A DNA stretch of 64,000 nt from Micropterix aruncella (taxonomy: Eukaryota; Arthropoda; Insecta; Lepidoptera; Micropterigidae): the NCBI GenBank assembly GCA_944548615.1, contig OX155980.1, positions 37,516,381-37,580,380 on the forward strand. Reading direction: 5' to 3'. The translations under genes and the position numbers were made by a program. Positions 1-12,597 of the stretch are shown in pieces (position 1 is the stretch's first letter; every line of letters begins with the position of its first letter). The notes under the pieces are model-generated. The model did no database searches. It was not told the origin of the DNA and saw nothing but the letters and a program-made list of their open reading frames with translations.

Positions 1-285
1 AAGTGGTAATACAGATTCCCAGATTTGCATTTGTTCGGAAAGAGGAGTATCTGAGCCACACACCGGTACTCTAACATCGGGTTTCGGAGCGAGCGAGACG
101 GTTTCGAGAGCGTTGCAAAGTTGAGACGGCGGGCGCTGTGAACTGCGGCGCGTGCGCCTCTACCGCTTTTGCCGAAGTCGTCTCCAAACCGATGGACATA
201 GAAGACGAATCGATGCGGTTGTTGTTCAGCTGTAATTCAATTTTATTAGTGATTATAGAAAATAGTGCGTGATTTTATTGACTCT
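1..285. other. Left edge, no gene seen
   Basis: The stretch holds a CpG-rich patch at about 60-200 inside AT-rich sequence. About 20 bases near 133-153 (GCGCTGTGAACTGCGGCGCG) resemble a segment inside the MITE copy at 25667-26050. No convincing coding region. Confidence 0.4.
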
Positions 286-292
286 CCGCCGT

Positions 293-563
293 CACAGTAC
301 ACTCCAGACAGTAGCTTCTCTTAAAACATAATTGAAATCAAAACGAATACGACACGGGTCGTAAGGGCTCGCGTTTGTTCGACAGACGTTTCGCTACTCG
401 GCCTACGCAGATGTCCGAATGCTCGAAAATACGCCATCCTTTACCTGGCCGTAATGCAAAATGTTCGCGTTCGTCGGGACGGACCCCTCTGCCCACATTC
501 CTCGCACCCTCTTCCCGCATTGCCTTGTAGCTTGATAGTAAAGCTACTGGTTGGTATACTGCG
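293..563 (-). mobile_element. MITE with 7-bp target duplication, copy 1 (inverted)
   Basis: Both ends carry variants of the same terminus, CACAGTATACCA followed by ACAGTAG. The element is flanked by a perfect 7-bp direct repeat, CCGCCGT, at 286-292 and 564-570. Its inside matches the six other copies in this window (20098, 20663, 21121, 25667, 28988, 60729) but reads in the opposite direction: the AGCTTCTCTTA end comes first and the end with GGCATTGCGGGAAG, here complemented, comes last. At 271 bp and with no transposase it must be non-autonomous. A 7-bp duplication is unusual; P-like, Dada-like or atypical hAT elements are possible sources. The superfamily is not established. Confidence 0.85.
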
Positions 564-570
564 CCGCCGT

Positions 571-1688
571 AGACTTCACGTTAAACCAACGGCCGTGCGC
601 CCCGACAAAACTATCTTCTTTTTTGGATTACTTTTTGTGGAAATCACCGAACCAGAACAAAAAGGTCTAAGACGCTTAACGTCTACTTCTTTAATAATAT
701 GTATATCTATACGAGCACGTAACTTTTTTACGTATTTGAAAGTTATTGTATAAAACCGTGTTTCGATTAAATATACGTTTTTTTTAATGCCATTGTTGAC
801 GACTAAGTTTTGTCTTTCGCACTTTTTTCAACTTGAACTTAAATAGGTTCACATTAAGGTGTTAAAGTGCTGAGGTGTTGGCGATGTCACAGTAATGTTA
901 TTAGGTTTACTTTCAGTTCAAACAACCCATCCGTTTGCTTTGAGATCAGAGCGAACACGAAAGCGTAGCTTAACTTCAATCTTTTAATGTTTTTTTTTTC
1001 AATTTTCGTATTTCAAAAATTAATTTTAAACTTAAATCTTTCAATACTTAGCTAAATTGAAGTTGTAAGCTAAAGTTACTTAGCACAATAGACAATACTG
1101 CCATTTTCAAGAAAGCTTCCGTGCTTGTTAACTTTTGTAATAAGCTATTTTCCGATATTTTCCTCTCGATCATGGAGTTTCTTCGTATATACAATACTCA
1201 TTCCAACGTTTACATGCTTCTATCAAATACAATTCGGTTTGCTTTATGAGTTTTGTATGAGTTTTTGCATAATATTATAGCAGCAGCAGAATTATAATAG
1301 TTTCACGGCAACAGAATGCGGCCTTGACGTACATATGTATATCACATTGCAATGCTTCGTTTTGCTTTTAATTAAAACGTTAGCTGATTCGTTTTAAATC
1401 TAATTCATTCGAGTCTAAACCTATATATAAGCCACTACAATCTCAATGAAGATAAATCGCAGACATAAAGGTTAGTTTTGACGTCAAAACATCTTTTTTA
1501 AAATGGTCCCATACTGATGGTAGGTACTGCTATGAAAAGCTGATAAAAAAGTATCAAACATTTTGTTGCATCCAAATATTGTAATGTATCTCGTGATACA
1601 AGGGTTCCTTTGGGAATTAGCGTATATATTCTAAAAATAGATTACCGTACGTTGCTAAGCATATTCAACTTGATCGAGTAGGAAGGGC
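571..1688. other. No gene seen
   Basis: AT-rich sequence with many short T-runs. I see no ORF with recognisable content and no repeat shared with the rest of the window. Confidence 0.4.
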
Positions 1689-1731
1689 AGGGGGGCGGGG
1701 GGGGGGGAGGCGGGGGGGGGGGGGGGGTCGG
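1689..1731 (+). repeat. Interrupted G-tract
   Basis: About 40 bases that are almost all G, broken by single C and A bases. Simple-sequence tract; a G-quadruplex could form on this strand. Confidence 0.85.
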
Positions 1732-3725
1732 ATAGGGGTCTTAATCGCTCCATGCAACTATTAAAAGATCAGTACTAACTCAACAACTTCAATGGTTAAA
1801 CAAGTGATTCTGGCGTGGTCTTGTATATATTATTGAGGTATTCTATTGTGAGCTGAGCAGAAAAAAATAGGTTGCCGATAGAAAAGTTGTGGTTTTTGAA
1901 AGACGTTTTTAAGCAAATATAACGATAGTGTAGCGATACTATCCATCCTATTATTTTACTAACATCTAAATCTCATTATCGGCCCTTTTTATGAACGCCG
2001 ATTGGAGTGTCGACCTACTTTTTAGGTGTGGAAGATGATTTTTCGGCACCTGAAGAGTACTTCTACACCTGAAGAAGTACGTTTATTACTAAAGTAGGTA
2101 CATCGTGTTTGTGTAATTTAGTAATATTTGATTCCGTAACATTGATTCCATAGACGTTTGTTGTTCAATTCTGCCTTGCAATATTAGAGTGTGTAACACC
2201 CTTCGCGTCTACTTAAGGGTTAATCGCTGCTTTACGTTGCTAACTCTTCAAGATCAAAGCAAAATGCCCGATTTGGTGTGAAGCGGGTTAACGGCGCCGT
2301 TCCGAATGCGCCGCTTGACATTTGAATACCGAGCGAGTTGGTTGAGCAATGAACGACAGACCGGAAAGCAAAATTAGCCAACGAAACGAACCTAAAGGTA
2401 GTAAAAAGATATGGTTGATTCTGTCTTAGCCTCTCACCTACGGACTGGAGAATATTCGTGGCTTTGAGATGAAAACCATAAAGTCTGCGCGGTTAGCGCT
2501 TTGATCATCATGCGCCCGTCAGTGCGCGAAAAGGATTGTTTCGCGGAAAACGTTTGTCTATTTTTCATCGTCGGTAGTTTTTATTGCTCGACTGCCTAAA
2601 AAAAGGAGTGTTATGTGTTTAAGATTCATGTTTGTATGTTTTCCGTTTTTAGAAGGGTACGGTATTGTTGGAATCGCTGTCATCCCGAGTGTCATAGGGA
2701 AAGTTGTCAAATAGATAATCTAAATATCCAAATGTCAATAAATTGGGATAAATATATCATGTTTAGTATCAAATGAAAAGTCTGATAGACTACATTTTGG
2801 AAATATGTATTTATCTATACTGATAAATACACAAACCACAAATATTTAATAAAAATCCGTTTTATTGCTTGAGCACCGAGGGCAAGCGACTAAAGTGCGA
2901 CGGCAGCTCAGCGGCGCGCGATCGTTTCAAGATACCTGCCGCAGGTCGAGGAACGAACTTTATCTTTACAAAACTTCTTTTCAGTGCGAACATTTTTTTT
3001 CTAATAATTCTAAATACAACAGCTCACTTTTGGTAAGGGCAGTCGTGTTTAATTTTTTTTTATTATTGTTCTTGTTGCTCTTATATATTTGTTTATTATA
3101 TTATGTCCTCACCTATGAGGTTGTAGTTCTATAAGGGACATTTGAAATCAAAATTTTGTATGAAAATATACAGGAGAGCTGGACAGGCCATGTCTCCTTT
3201 CAACGGGTAAATCTGTACGTGAAACAATGCATATTTATTTTTACGCACCATGTTTTTGTATATTAAAAGATTTATTTGAACAGAAGATTATTCCACGTGA
3301 AAAACTGAGTTGAAAATCACCGACAACTTTTATTGGTTTAGGCTTTTACCGAGGAAAAGGGCTTTTTATGTTCAATTTCGGACATATTTTTTTCCGGTAT
3401 ATTAACATGTAAATAATCTGTTATATCCTTAACATGTAATAATATCTCCTAATAGCATTTAACATGTTTTTTCAGAAAGAAAGTCAAAATAAAACTATGT
3501 AAAAATCTTCTTTAATTTTACATACACACCAATGCCTTGAAAGGAAAATCAGCCCGTCGCAATAACCCTATGATTCTTGTCGATTTATTGACCCCTAGGC
3601 AGTTTTACCATTTTAATAGGAGTTGGTTAGTTTCTCCTGTAAATGCCTCTGCTGTAAATCTCTCGTGGAGAGGAATCGATGAATTATTTAAAGGTATTTT
3701 CAACTGCTTCTTTGGGGTTGATCCC
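1732..3725. other. No gene seen; two CpG-rich pockets
   Basis: Mostly AT-rich. GC-richer pockets lie at about 2260-2350 and 2865-2960. The reading frame at 2865-3134 has no recognisable domain and becomes a hydrophobic run encoded by T-rich sequence, so I do not call it a gene. Confidence 0.35.
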
Positions 3726-3772
3726 TTCCCCCCCCCTCATTTGATTCCCCCCCCCCCCCTCCCCCTATCAGT
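3726..3772 (+). repeat. C-rich tract
   Basis: Two C-runs (8 and 13 or so) joined by a short mixed segment. Simple sequence. Confidence 0.85.
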
Positions 3773-4157
3773 CTTTCTCCCTGTGATAAGTCAATCTAAA
3801 TTTTGAAAGTCTGTTAAGAGTAAGGTCTGGTGAGTGCGGCGGGCGACGAAGAGTTTCCATTCGCAAATCTTCGCAACTTTGCAACGGTTCGCTGTGATGT
3901 GCATGGTCGTGCATCCTCGTGCAGTATTAGTGGCGAAGAACGATTGACCAAGCTCGGTTGTTTAATCATCGAGCTTCTTCATCATAGTTTACAGTTCTTA
4001 AGAGTACACATTAGCTTAATAGTACAACTGACATTTATAATATCTGTTTAGGACCTCATATTGGAATATAACGATTGTTTAACACTTCCACGATTGGAAA
4101 CACGAAAATATCGGAGCGTTAACAAACGACAGAAATACAAATAAATTACTAATATTT
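3773..4157. other. No gene seen
   Basis: Contains a short open frame (3830-4051) without recognisable features. Confidence 0.3.
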
Positions 4158-4517
4158 AAAATGAATAACATATCATTTAATTACAATTTATTTAAATTTG
4201 CAATTATCGAAGTTAGTATGTTTTTTTTGTATGAACATCTTGACGGATTCAACTCTTTTAACGAATTTTCTTATTTTTGTAGTATTTCTTTGGTCTTGTT
4301 TCCTTTATAAAATAATACATATTTAATGAAGGTCACTCATTCTTCAGATTATTCAGATACAAAATACTATTGTAAAATATTTCACATAACGGCTAGTTTA
4401 TATAATAAGTAAACACCCTTTCGAATCAGCGCGATCAAAAAATCACACGGAAGAGAAAAACGTTTGTGTAATTGTTATTTCAACCACGAATCGAATAGAA
4501 ATTACATTTAAACTGTC
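4158..4517 (+). repeat. AT-rich dispersed repeat F, copy 1
   Basis: About 360 bp that match 6863-7223 in the same direction almost throughout. Shared landmarks include CATCTTGACGGATTCAACTC, TTTCACATAACG, GCGCGATCAAAAAATCACAC and CAACCACGAATCGAATAGAA. No terminal inverted repeat or coding potential is visible. It could be a non-autonomous mobile element or part of a segmental duplication. Confidence 0.75.
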
Positions 4518-5765
4518 TAGAAAGTCAGCCGAAAAGATGCTCTTTTTTCTTGACAGCGCCACTAATTGCAGCGAATAACCGAAATCGTAGAAACCACAAA
4601 ACGATATAACCATTAAAAAGCATTACACAATTGAATGCGCTCATGGCAGGAATTATAACTATTATTGCGTAGTCGAGGTGAGTCTGAGGCGCACGCATCT
4701 GCTCCTAAAACTCAAATTACGGCATGAAAAATCATTATGCCGGCAAGCAGGTCGGAACAGCCAGTAAAATACTCGTGAGAAGACGAATAATGGTTCTCAT
4801 CAGCGATATTTGAAGAGTCGGAAAACACATAGTAGATTCCATAATCAAGTGCAGATCAGAGTGTAGACCACAGTGCAATTATTTTCCTATTAATTTTGTA
4901 TAATAGCTAGCAATTATTATTAAATGATAGTAACTTAATTTATTTTAATTTGAAACTCTCTCACGATTCGCAACCGATTATGGAAGCCTAGAAGATTGAG
5001 TGTAGAGGATCTGGTTATTGTTGAGGCTATCTGCTTTCATAATAAAATGGACAGACTAAGGCAAGTAGGTACTACTGGAATTGATATGTTATTGGCCCCT
5101 TTTTCAGTTACCAAAACAAAACACTACTAGATTTGAACATTTTAATGCTAAATCTGATAGGAAATAGCGTCGGACACGCAATATTTCGAAACATATAATT
5201 TTCAAATAATTCTTTAGTTAGTTTAAAAAAAAGTAACAAATCACCGAAATGTAGGTTTTTGGCGCCTTTTTAAATGCCTATATCTAACTTATTTATTGAG
5301 GCCGAAAAAAGATTATTGGAGGTTCAGAATCAGCGCGGTGACGTTAATATATCAATAATGTAAAAAACGGTACCAATACGGTACCAATACTGAAAAGTAA
5401 AACAAACATCACTAAAGAAAAGAAAAATGAAGAAACTTCCAATATACTTCATCCATTTGTCTTCACCTAACAGAGTCACTAATTGAATATTTGTGAAAGC
5501 GTTGTTCCTTTCCATGAAGATTCCTGATTGAACAGTGTAATTGATTCTAAAATGAATAGTTTAGTTTTCGAACTCTACTGAAAATAAAAACGAAACAAAC
5601 CCTAGGTATCAGAGTTCAAATCGCCATTATTATTAGGGCGTTAAATCACTGTGGGTCTTAGGGCTTTGTTAAGGTTCTTTTCTTTTTGGTCGCTGTTGAA
5701 CAGATTCTATAGCCACCGACGTCAAAAGAGGGTAGTCCTGTATTTGGACTTGTCCTGATTTATCC
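4518..5765. other. No gene seen
   Basis: The only local structure I noticed is a short tandem duplication of CGGTACCAATA at about 5368-5390. Confidence 0.35.
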
Positions 5766-5775
5766 TGTTCATATA

Positions 5776-6451
5776 ACTAGAGTTGTCAACTACAACGGGC
5801 GAACAAGTCACCTCAGAAAGTTTTAACAAAATTTATCGTTCTATCTTTCGTGAGGTGAGCGCAGAAGACTTAGGACAATACAGCCCACTGTCAAGCTCCG
5901 CCACATGCCCGTAAGAGACCAACGCCTTATCCTCGAGATATCCAGGTATGGTACCTACCTCGCGGGCCGACACCCGCGGCCTTACTTCCAGTTGCGTCCA
6001 GATTACTCCGGTCTCCCGTCTGGTTACGAGTTCGAGGTCGCTTGCGCGGTCCTCTACCTTACGTAGCAGTGAAACGGTGTCAATCAAATCTATCGCGGAC
6101 TACGGCATCCTTTGCCCGGCTGTTCACCCGGAATCGGGTAGCCGATGGTTGTTTTAAGAGCGGTCGCCGTGAGGTGAACAACTACCCCCGCTCTATAGGA
6201 GACAGTATTGACTCCTCCGACTGATGGTCAGAATGCACAGTCGATTGGCTGATACCGCACTGTGCGCAGACCGTCTAGGAGCGCCAGAAGATTGACTCCT
6301 GGGGGAAACTAGCCCTCAGGCCAGAGTCCTACCCGGGCTCGCACTTCATTCGTGGAGGCCGCCGGATGGGTATTGACCCGTTAGTGTGACCGACCCTGAA
6401 CAAATGGGTCTTCGTGGCCAACTCAGCAAGGGCCCATTAGCTCTCAAATAG
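5776..6451 (+). repeat. GC-rich 670-bp repeat C, copy 1
   Basis: A GC-rich block in AT-rich surroundings. It starts near GTTGTCAACTACAACGGGCG and ends near CAGCAAGGGCCCATTAGCTC. The 10-bp sequence TGTTCATATA occurs just before (5766-5775) and just after (6452-6461), which fits a target duplication for an insertion of 676 bp. Copies in the same direction lie at 10015 and 10690, and inverted copies at about 30070, 31040 and 53335. Frames across it are open for 60-130 codons but differ between copies and show no domain, so it is probably non-coding. No clear terminal inverted repeat and no A-rich tail; class unknown. Confidence 0.75.
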
Positions 6452-6461
6452 TGTTCATATA

Positions 6462-6807
6462 GTGCAATGTCAACAAATACCCGATAGGCAATCAACCCTG
6501 TCTCTGTCTCCTCGTGTTTGACGAATAATTTGTAAATGTCATTACGCTACGTCGCCATTGCATGGCGGCGCTCGCTCTTAATGACCAATTAAAAAGTGAC
6601 TCCGTTGTCAGTCGAGTTTTCCCGCGACGGTGAGTGTGGTTTCGCTGGAAAAGTATTAAATACCTGGTGAAATGGGATACGATCAAAGAAGTTTTACCAT
6701 GTGGGCGGTCACTCACCGCTTGGAAACGAAAGTGTTCTTGCTGACCCGTTCGACTGCTTTAATTGACAATATAATTCACGAGGATTGATCCATCTACTCA
6801 AGACAGA
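6462..6807. other. No gene seen
   Basis: Moderately GC-rich spacer between repeat C copy 1 and the duplicated flank of repeat F; nothing recognised. Confidence 0.3.
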
Positions 6808-6856
6808 GTATTAGAAAAAATCTACTCAGGACAAAACCAAATATGCACATGGCTAT
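6808..6856 (+). repeat. Left copy of a 45-bp direct repeat flanking repeat F
   Basis: The segment containing AAAATCTACTCA and ACAAAACCAAATAT, ending in ACATGGCTATCA, recurs with few changes at about 7227-7275, right after repeat F copy 2. It is too long for an ordinary target duplication. Confidence 0.7.
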
Positions 6857-6862
6857 CATTTA

Positions 6863-7223
6863 AAAATGAATAACATAGCTTTTAATTACAATTTATTAAA
6901 ATTTGCAATTCCAACTCAAATCGAATTTAGTGTTTTTTTGTATAAACATCTTGACGGATTCAACTCTTTTGACGGATTTTCTTATTTTTGTCCTATTTCT
7001 TTAGTCTTAATTTCTTTATAAAATAATGCATATTTAATAAAAGCCACTCATTCTCCAGATTATTTAGATACAAAATACTGTTATAAATATTTCACATAAC
7101 GACTAGTTTATATAATTAGTAAATGTCGTTTTGAACCAGCGCGATCAAAAAATCACACGGAAAATACAAATGTTTGGGTAATTGTTATTTCAACCACGAA
7201 TCGAATAGAAATTACATTTAAAA
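6863..7223 (+). repeat. AT-rich dispersed repeat F, copy 2
   Basis: Direct-orientation match of the block at 4158-4517, with scattered substitutions and small indels. Bracketed by the 45-bp direct repeat at 6808-6856 and 7227-7275, which copy 1 lacks on its left side as far as I can see. Confidence 0.75.
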
Positions 7224-7226
7224 TGA

Positions 7227-7275
7227 TAATATTAGAGAAAATCTACTCACAACAAAACCAAATATATACATGGCT
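7227..7275 (+). repeat. Right copy of the 45-bp direct repeat
   Basis: Partner of 6808-6856: the same ACAAAACCAAATAT core and ACATGGCTACCA end. Confidence 0.7.
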
Positions 7276-8785
7276 ACCAACATTGTAACAGCGAACCCAG
7301 TTTCATATGTTGTTGTTGGTACCTTAACCTATTCACATACCCCCAGCTCATTCGTTACAAGAGAAGAGGGAAAATAGGTTGGTAAATAGGGCAGGTGCCA
7401 AAACAACATTTTGTGTTTACTAAAAATAATCGTGCATGTGGATGCTAAAATAAATAAAGTATTCCGGTTCAGAGTTCAGAGCTTTACACATGATGATACC
7501 ATAGATTATAACGATTACACCTAAATTTAATAAAATAGTGAGTTTATTTGCATTTCTCGAGTTTGTTTGAAATATTTCATACAAATCGATGGCAAATGAA
7601 GTAGTCATGTAGTAGTTGATGTTATTACTTTGGTTAAAGCTAAGTAATTTGAATATGAGTTTATACACCCTAAGATCTAAGAAACTCAATTCGATAAACG
7701 ATTGTTAGAAATGTCATAATTTTTTAAATTTTCACGGTCCCTATTTATTTTTTTCAACTCCATGGGAAAATTAAGTTTATCTACATTTTCCCTGTAACCT
7801 TTACCTATCGTGATATCTATAAAAAATCGGGTGAGAACTTTTCTAGATTGGGGGCATGTTTTTCGAGCTACTAAAAATAAAAGTGATGGTGTTTTGTAAT
7901 CAGCGAAATGAGGCCTTTTAAATGATATTCAATTCGGCTTAGCTATGCCAAATTTCATTTCGATGGTTTTAAAAATGACAGAAAAATCGAGGTTATATAT
8001 AATGGTTGCTCGCCAATGGGCTCGTCATTTTTTTATATATTTATTTTTTATTATTTTTATTTATTTGGTTTCAAGTTTTTTTTTTCAAATCGGAATTCTA
8101 AAAATGTTCAAGAGAGATAGCTGTAAGTTGTAGCTCCCAGACTAATCGACGATGTACTCCAGGATAAAGGAAAATATAATTTTTCAAAATATTTATTATT
8201 GTAAAACGTAGTTTAAAAAAAATGTAGTATATACTTTAAAATTACTTATTGATGCTCGGTATTGGATTATTTATTTTAATTATGGCAAGCAAGTCAATGG
8301 GTTAGAAGTTTTAAATTTCCATTAAACATTATTTTATCAACAATAAAACATTGAATTTGATACCCATTACAACAATCCAGTGACAGATAAATACGGTAAA
8401 CCAGATGGAAGCGCTTTTGGGGGAAGATGAACAAAGTGAGAACTTTATAATCAGTATGACGATGTCCCTATTGTGAGCTTTCTGATGACCGGAATTCCAA
8501 GGCAAAGGTTGGAAAGTCAACAGCCGTCGAAACGCATTTTTTTATGGAAAACGGGATGGAATCGTAAAGTGAGATAAAAAAAGGCGACGAACACCTAAAT
8601 GCACCGGAGTGAACAACTGGAAGACCAAAGCTCAGAATAGTGCGAAACGGAAGACGATTCTCGACGATGGCAAGATTTATTTATTTAATTAATTTAACAA
8701 CGCATTTACAATGCATATGCATTACTAATATTCATATCAATAAACAAGTATTTATATTAATAAAATAAAAATGAAAATTGAACAC
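7276..8785. other. No gene seen
   Basis: AT-rich. Open frames here (7420-7689, 7945-8133, 8329-8520) are low-complexity or featureless. Confidence 0.35.
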
Positions 8786-8895
8786 GGCCGATATGAGCAT
8801 TCGAATGTATGTACTGCTGCTGCCCAACTAAGTGCCAGGACTTGTTCCAGGGAAGCGAGCTCTCTAGTTTTATATTCACATATATTTGTCAACTT
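8786..8895 (-). repeat. Dispersed repeat D, copy 1 (inverted)
   Basis: Inverted match to about 27862-28034. Shared pieces are the complements of AAAACTAGAGAGCTCG, GGAACAAGTCCTGGCACTT, GGGCAGCA and ATCGGCCGTGTT. Copy 2 has an extra internal duplication. Translated on the minus strand it gives a short cysteine-less segment (YKTRELASLEQ) that might be the last codons of a LINE, but this is speculative. Confidence 0.65.
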
Positions 8896-10014
8896 GGAAA
8901 AGAAGAAAAAAGAAACATATATTTCCGTCCCCATTACAAATTATAACTAATAAACAATCTAACTAATCAAACTAATGATCACAACAGGAAATATTTAAAA
9001 TAAAATACAGAAAATAAAAAATCATGTTAAATAAAATGTCAAATAATAATAAACAATACTAACCAAAAATGAATAAATTAGTAATGAGTAAAAAAAAGTC
9101 AACGAAAATAATAAAATAATAAGAATTGTCATGGATAACATTTAATGTTGGAAACTGTCTGTGTAGGTATATTAATTTATGGATATTTTGCCGTATATTT
9201 TGCCAAAATTGATTCATGTTTTAACCAGGAATCAATTTTGGCAGTATGTTGTAGCGCTACCGTTGGGAATGATGATGATAATAATAATAACAAGTCAGTT
9301 GAAGGGAAACGTAAATTTTGGTCGAAAAAGGACGTCCTAGCCTGGAAAATGGATGCGGTAAAAATAAAAGACGCTAATAATGTTCCACTCGGTCAGGCAA
9401 AACCGAAATTAGAGTTATTGCTTTGCCGATCAGCAGACTGAGTAGTTTTGTCAATCCAGACAATAAACTAGACATTAAAATTAAGTATTGTATATCTCTT
9501 AAGCAACCGTATATTATTATTTTTATATTTGATTATAAACTGTAATAAATGCTTGGAAGTAGATTAACATTTTAATGTCAACAACGCCGGCTTTTGACAG
9601 ACCATTAAATGCGAAAATGTCATAGTGGCGGGCGGTTATGTGAGGAAATGGTGATATTATTAAAATTAACTTAAATATTATAGCGGATTGCAGGCGTTGC
9701 GAATTTTATTATTGCATTAGATTAATAAAGCGTCGGATAGCAGTTTGCGCAATTGCGGCCGATTTTGACGAGCGAATGAAATCAAAGACCTTTACAAAGA
9801 CTGAACAGATTATATCTGCTATGGATTTGGCCAATATTCATTTTATTGCTTGAAAATGTTGAATGACAATATTTTGTTTTTCTTCTGCTTGGATTTTTAT
9901 TTCTACAAGATAGATATGGTTTGTTTAAAAAAACTGCTATATGCCATCATACCAACACGGTTTATTTTTATCAGAGACATTAAAATATATATATTTTGTA
10001 TACCCCCTACGGTA
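8896..10014. other. No gene seen
   Basis: Contains a GAT/AAT simple-sequence run at about 9269-9292. The open frame at 9145-9441 runs across it and shows no known domain. Confidence 0.35.
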
Positions 10015-10672
10015 ACGGCCGTCAACTACAACGGGCGAACCCGTCACCTCAGGAAGTTTTAACGATTGGTCGTTCTATCTCCCGTGAAGTGAACGCAGAA
10101 GACTTGGACAAAACAGTCCACTGTCAAGCTCTGCCACATGCCCATAAGAGGCCAACGCCTTATCCGCGAGATAACCAGATATGTTACCCAGCGGGCTTAC
10201 ACTCACGCCCTTACTGCCAGTTGCGACCAGGTTACTCCGTTCTCCCGACTAGTTACGAGTTCGAGGTCGCTTGGTCCTCTCCCTTACGAAGCGGTGAAAC
10301 GTTGTAAACCGAATTTTTCGCGGACCACGGCAGCTTTTGCCCGGCTGTTCACCCGGGATCGGGTAGCCGATGGTCGTTTCAAGAGCAGTCACCGTAAGGT
10401 CAGCAACCACCCACGCTCTATAGGAATCAGTACTGCTTCCAGACTCCCCCGACTGTTAGTCAGAATGCACAGTCGATTGGCTTACGCCGCACGGTGCGCA
10501 GACCGTCTAGGAGCGCCAGAAGATTGACTCCTAGGGAAAACTAGACTAGAGTCCTACCCGGGCTCGCACTTGATGCGTGGAGGCCGCCGGATTGGTGGTG
10601 ACCCGCGAGTGTGACCAACCCTGAACAAATGGGTCTTCGTGGCCAACTCAGCAAGGGCCCATTAGCTCCCAA
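10015..10672 (+). repeat. GC-rich 670-bp repeat C, copy 2
   Basis: Same direction as copy 1, and alignable by eye from CAACTACAACGGGCGAAC to GGGCCCATTAGCTCC. Separated from copy 3 by only about 17 bp. Both this copy and copy 3 are followed by ATATCTAGC, which suggests either a shared insertion site or a local tandem duplication. Confidence 0.8.
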
Positions 10673-10689
10673 TATCTAGCGACATATTG

Positions 10690-11350
10690 AGTTGTCAACC
10701 ACAACGGGCGAACCCGTCACCGCAGGACGTTTTAACGATTGTTCGTTCTATCGACCGTGCAGTGAGCGTAGAAGACTTGGGACATAACAATCCAACGTCT
10801 AGCTACGCCACAACCCGTTAGAGTCCAACGCCTTACCGCGAGTAGCCAGGTATGTTACCTGGCGGGCGGCACTCGCGCCCTAACTACCAATTGTGACCAG
10901 ATTTCTCCGGTCTCTCGATTGGTTCCGAGTTCGAGGTCGCTTGCGCGGTCCTCTCCCTTACGAAGCGGTGAAACGGAGTGCACCGAATCTGTCGCGGACC
11001 AAGGCGTCCTTTGCCCGACTCTGAACCGGGATCGGATGGCCAATGGTCATTTCAAGAGCAGTCGCCGTAAGGTAGACAACTACCCCCGCTCTATAGGAAA
11101 CAATACAGTTCCCAGACTACCCCGATTGTTAGTCGGAGAGCACAATCGATTGGCTTGCGCCGCTCGGTGCGCAGACCGTCCAGGAGCGCCAGAGGATTGT
11201 TCCCAGGGGAGACTGGTTGACCCAGTGTCCTACCCAGGCTCGCACCCCATGCGTGGAGGCCATCGGATGGGTGTTGACCCGTGAGTGTGACCGACCCTGA
11301 AACAGAATGGGTCTCGTGGCCAACTCAGCAAGGGCCCATTAGCTCCCCAA
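10690..11350 (+). repeat. GC-rich 670-bp repeat C, copy 3
   Basis: Lies directly behind copy 2 and is nearly full length. ATATCTAGC occurs at about 10672-10680, just before this copy, and again at about 11351-11359, just after it, which could be its target duplication. Sequence identity to copy 2 is clearly below 100 percent, so it is not a very recent tandem duplication. Confidence 0.8.
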
Positions 11351-11359
11351 ATATCTAGC

Positions 11360-12597
11360 TACAATTATCTTACAGGCGGCCGGCTTTTTAATAACATCAC
11401 GTGGCAGTGCTCATGCGGTTAACCAACTTAGTACTGACCTCGCCCGACGCCGCCTTACTTCGGTGATCTGATGGGAACCAGTGTTTCAACGCGGCTACGG
11501 ATGTAAATATTCGGTAGAAGAACAGAACCATCTGCATTTCAGATACTTTACTGACATTAAATGTAACGCATTTTGTTAAAGTTCGATTTTACTATCCATC
11601 AAATTCTCAAACCGGGGGCTTTAAATGAAATCGAATCGTAAGAAGTAAACTTCAAAATCGAAAAAAATCCTTTCTTTGTGTCCCCCTCCCCCCCATAACC
11701 TCATAGGAGTGGGAAATTTTTGTATGTTTACCTCCTGACAAGCAATCAAAATCCCAAGTCTATTTTCCACTGCACTTGTCTGCCTCCCTTTCCTCCCTGC
11801 CTGACTTTTCCACTGCACTGCACTATGAGACTATCGCCAAAATATGATGAATTCGATAATTTATTGAAGTGTACACCAAAGCGGAAGTAATATTCATATA
11901 ACTCGCCTTAGAATACCCATTTTCATTTTGTAACTTTACGAGGTGCAATCGTCGTAGTAAATCTTTAGTGTCGGTTTCGACAGGTCGTTGTTGTTGCGAA
12001 ACACGCCGCCTTCCTCGAGAACAAGGTTATTATCTTGTGTAGCATTTTGCAGCACGTACAGGCTGTCCGAAAATTAGATACGTGGATGCAAAATTAAAGA
12101 AACAGAAAGGTACAGGATGAATGAATGAATGATTTATTGCCAGCTTTTTGTTTGACATATACATGACGAGACTGCAACAGTTTTGCCAGCAAGACGCACA
12201 ATAACTCAATTATATAGATAGACATACAACGTTTGCAGTGGTAAACATTATAATATTTTAAACAAAATATATAGACATTTATTTCAAATAGTGCCATCAC
12301 ACATTAAGGCACCCGCTAACAAATGTAACGAACGTAAACAAATCGATAATAGAATGAATTAACGACAATTGTATTAAATAAAATGTGAATAGTATAATAT
12401 AGATAATAATCTAATTGTCATAGTCTATATTAGTCTCGTATAAAACCAAAGTAGAACAATTGCAATCCCTAATTAACTATAATAAAAGCAAAAATATAAG
12501 GAAAGTAAGAAAAACCCATAGCTTAATTATAACTAAAATCTCTCAGTACTCATACATATGTAGCTTCGTAATCATCATTTTTACAACGTCATAAGAC
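11360..12597. other. No gene seen
   Basis: Includes a C-run at about 11684-11694. The frame at 11621-11818 on the minus strand is cut across this run and has no recognisable product. Confidence 0.35.

Noticed and set aside
454..753. 99-codon plus-strand frame at the left end
   Set aside because: It begins inside MITE copy 1 and runs out of it, with no recognisable domain; an artefact of the MITE's GC-rich part.
5833..6157. Open frames in the GC-rich repeat (also 10138-10527 and 10919-11284)
   Set aside because: Frames differ between copies and substitutions do not respect any one frame, so the repeat is probably non-coding.
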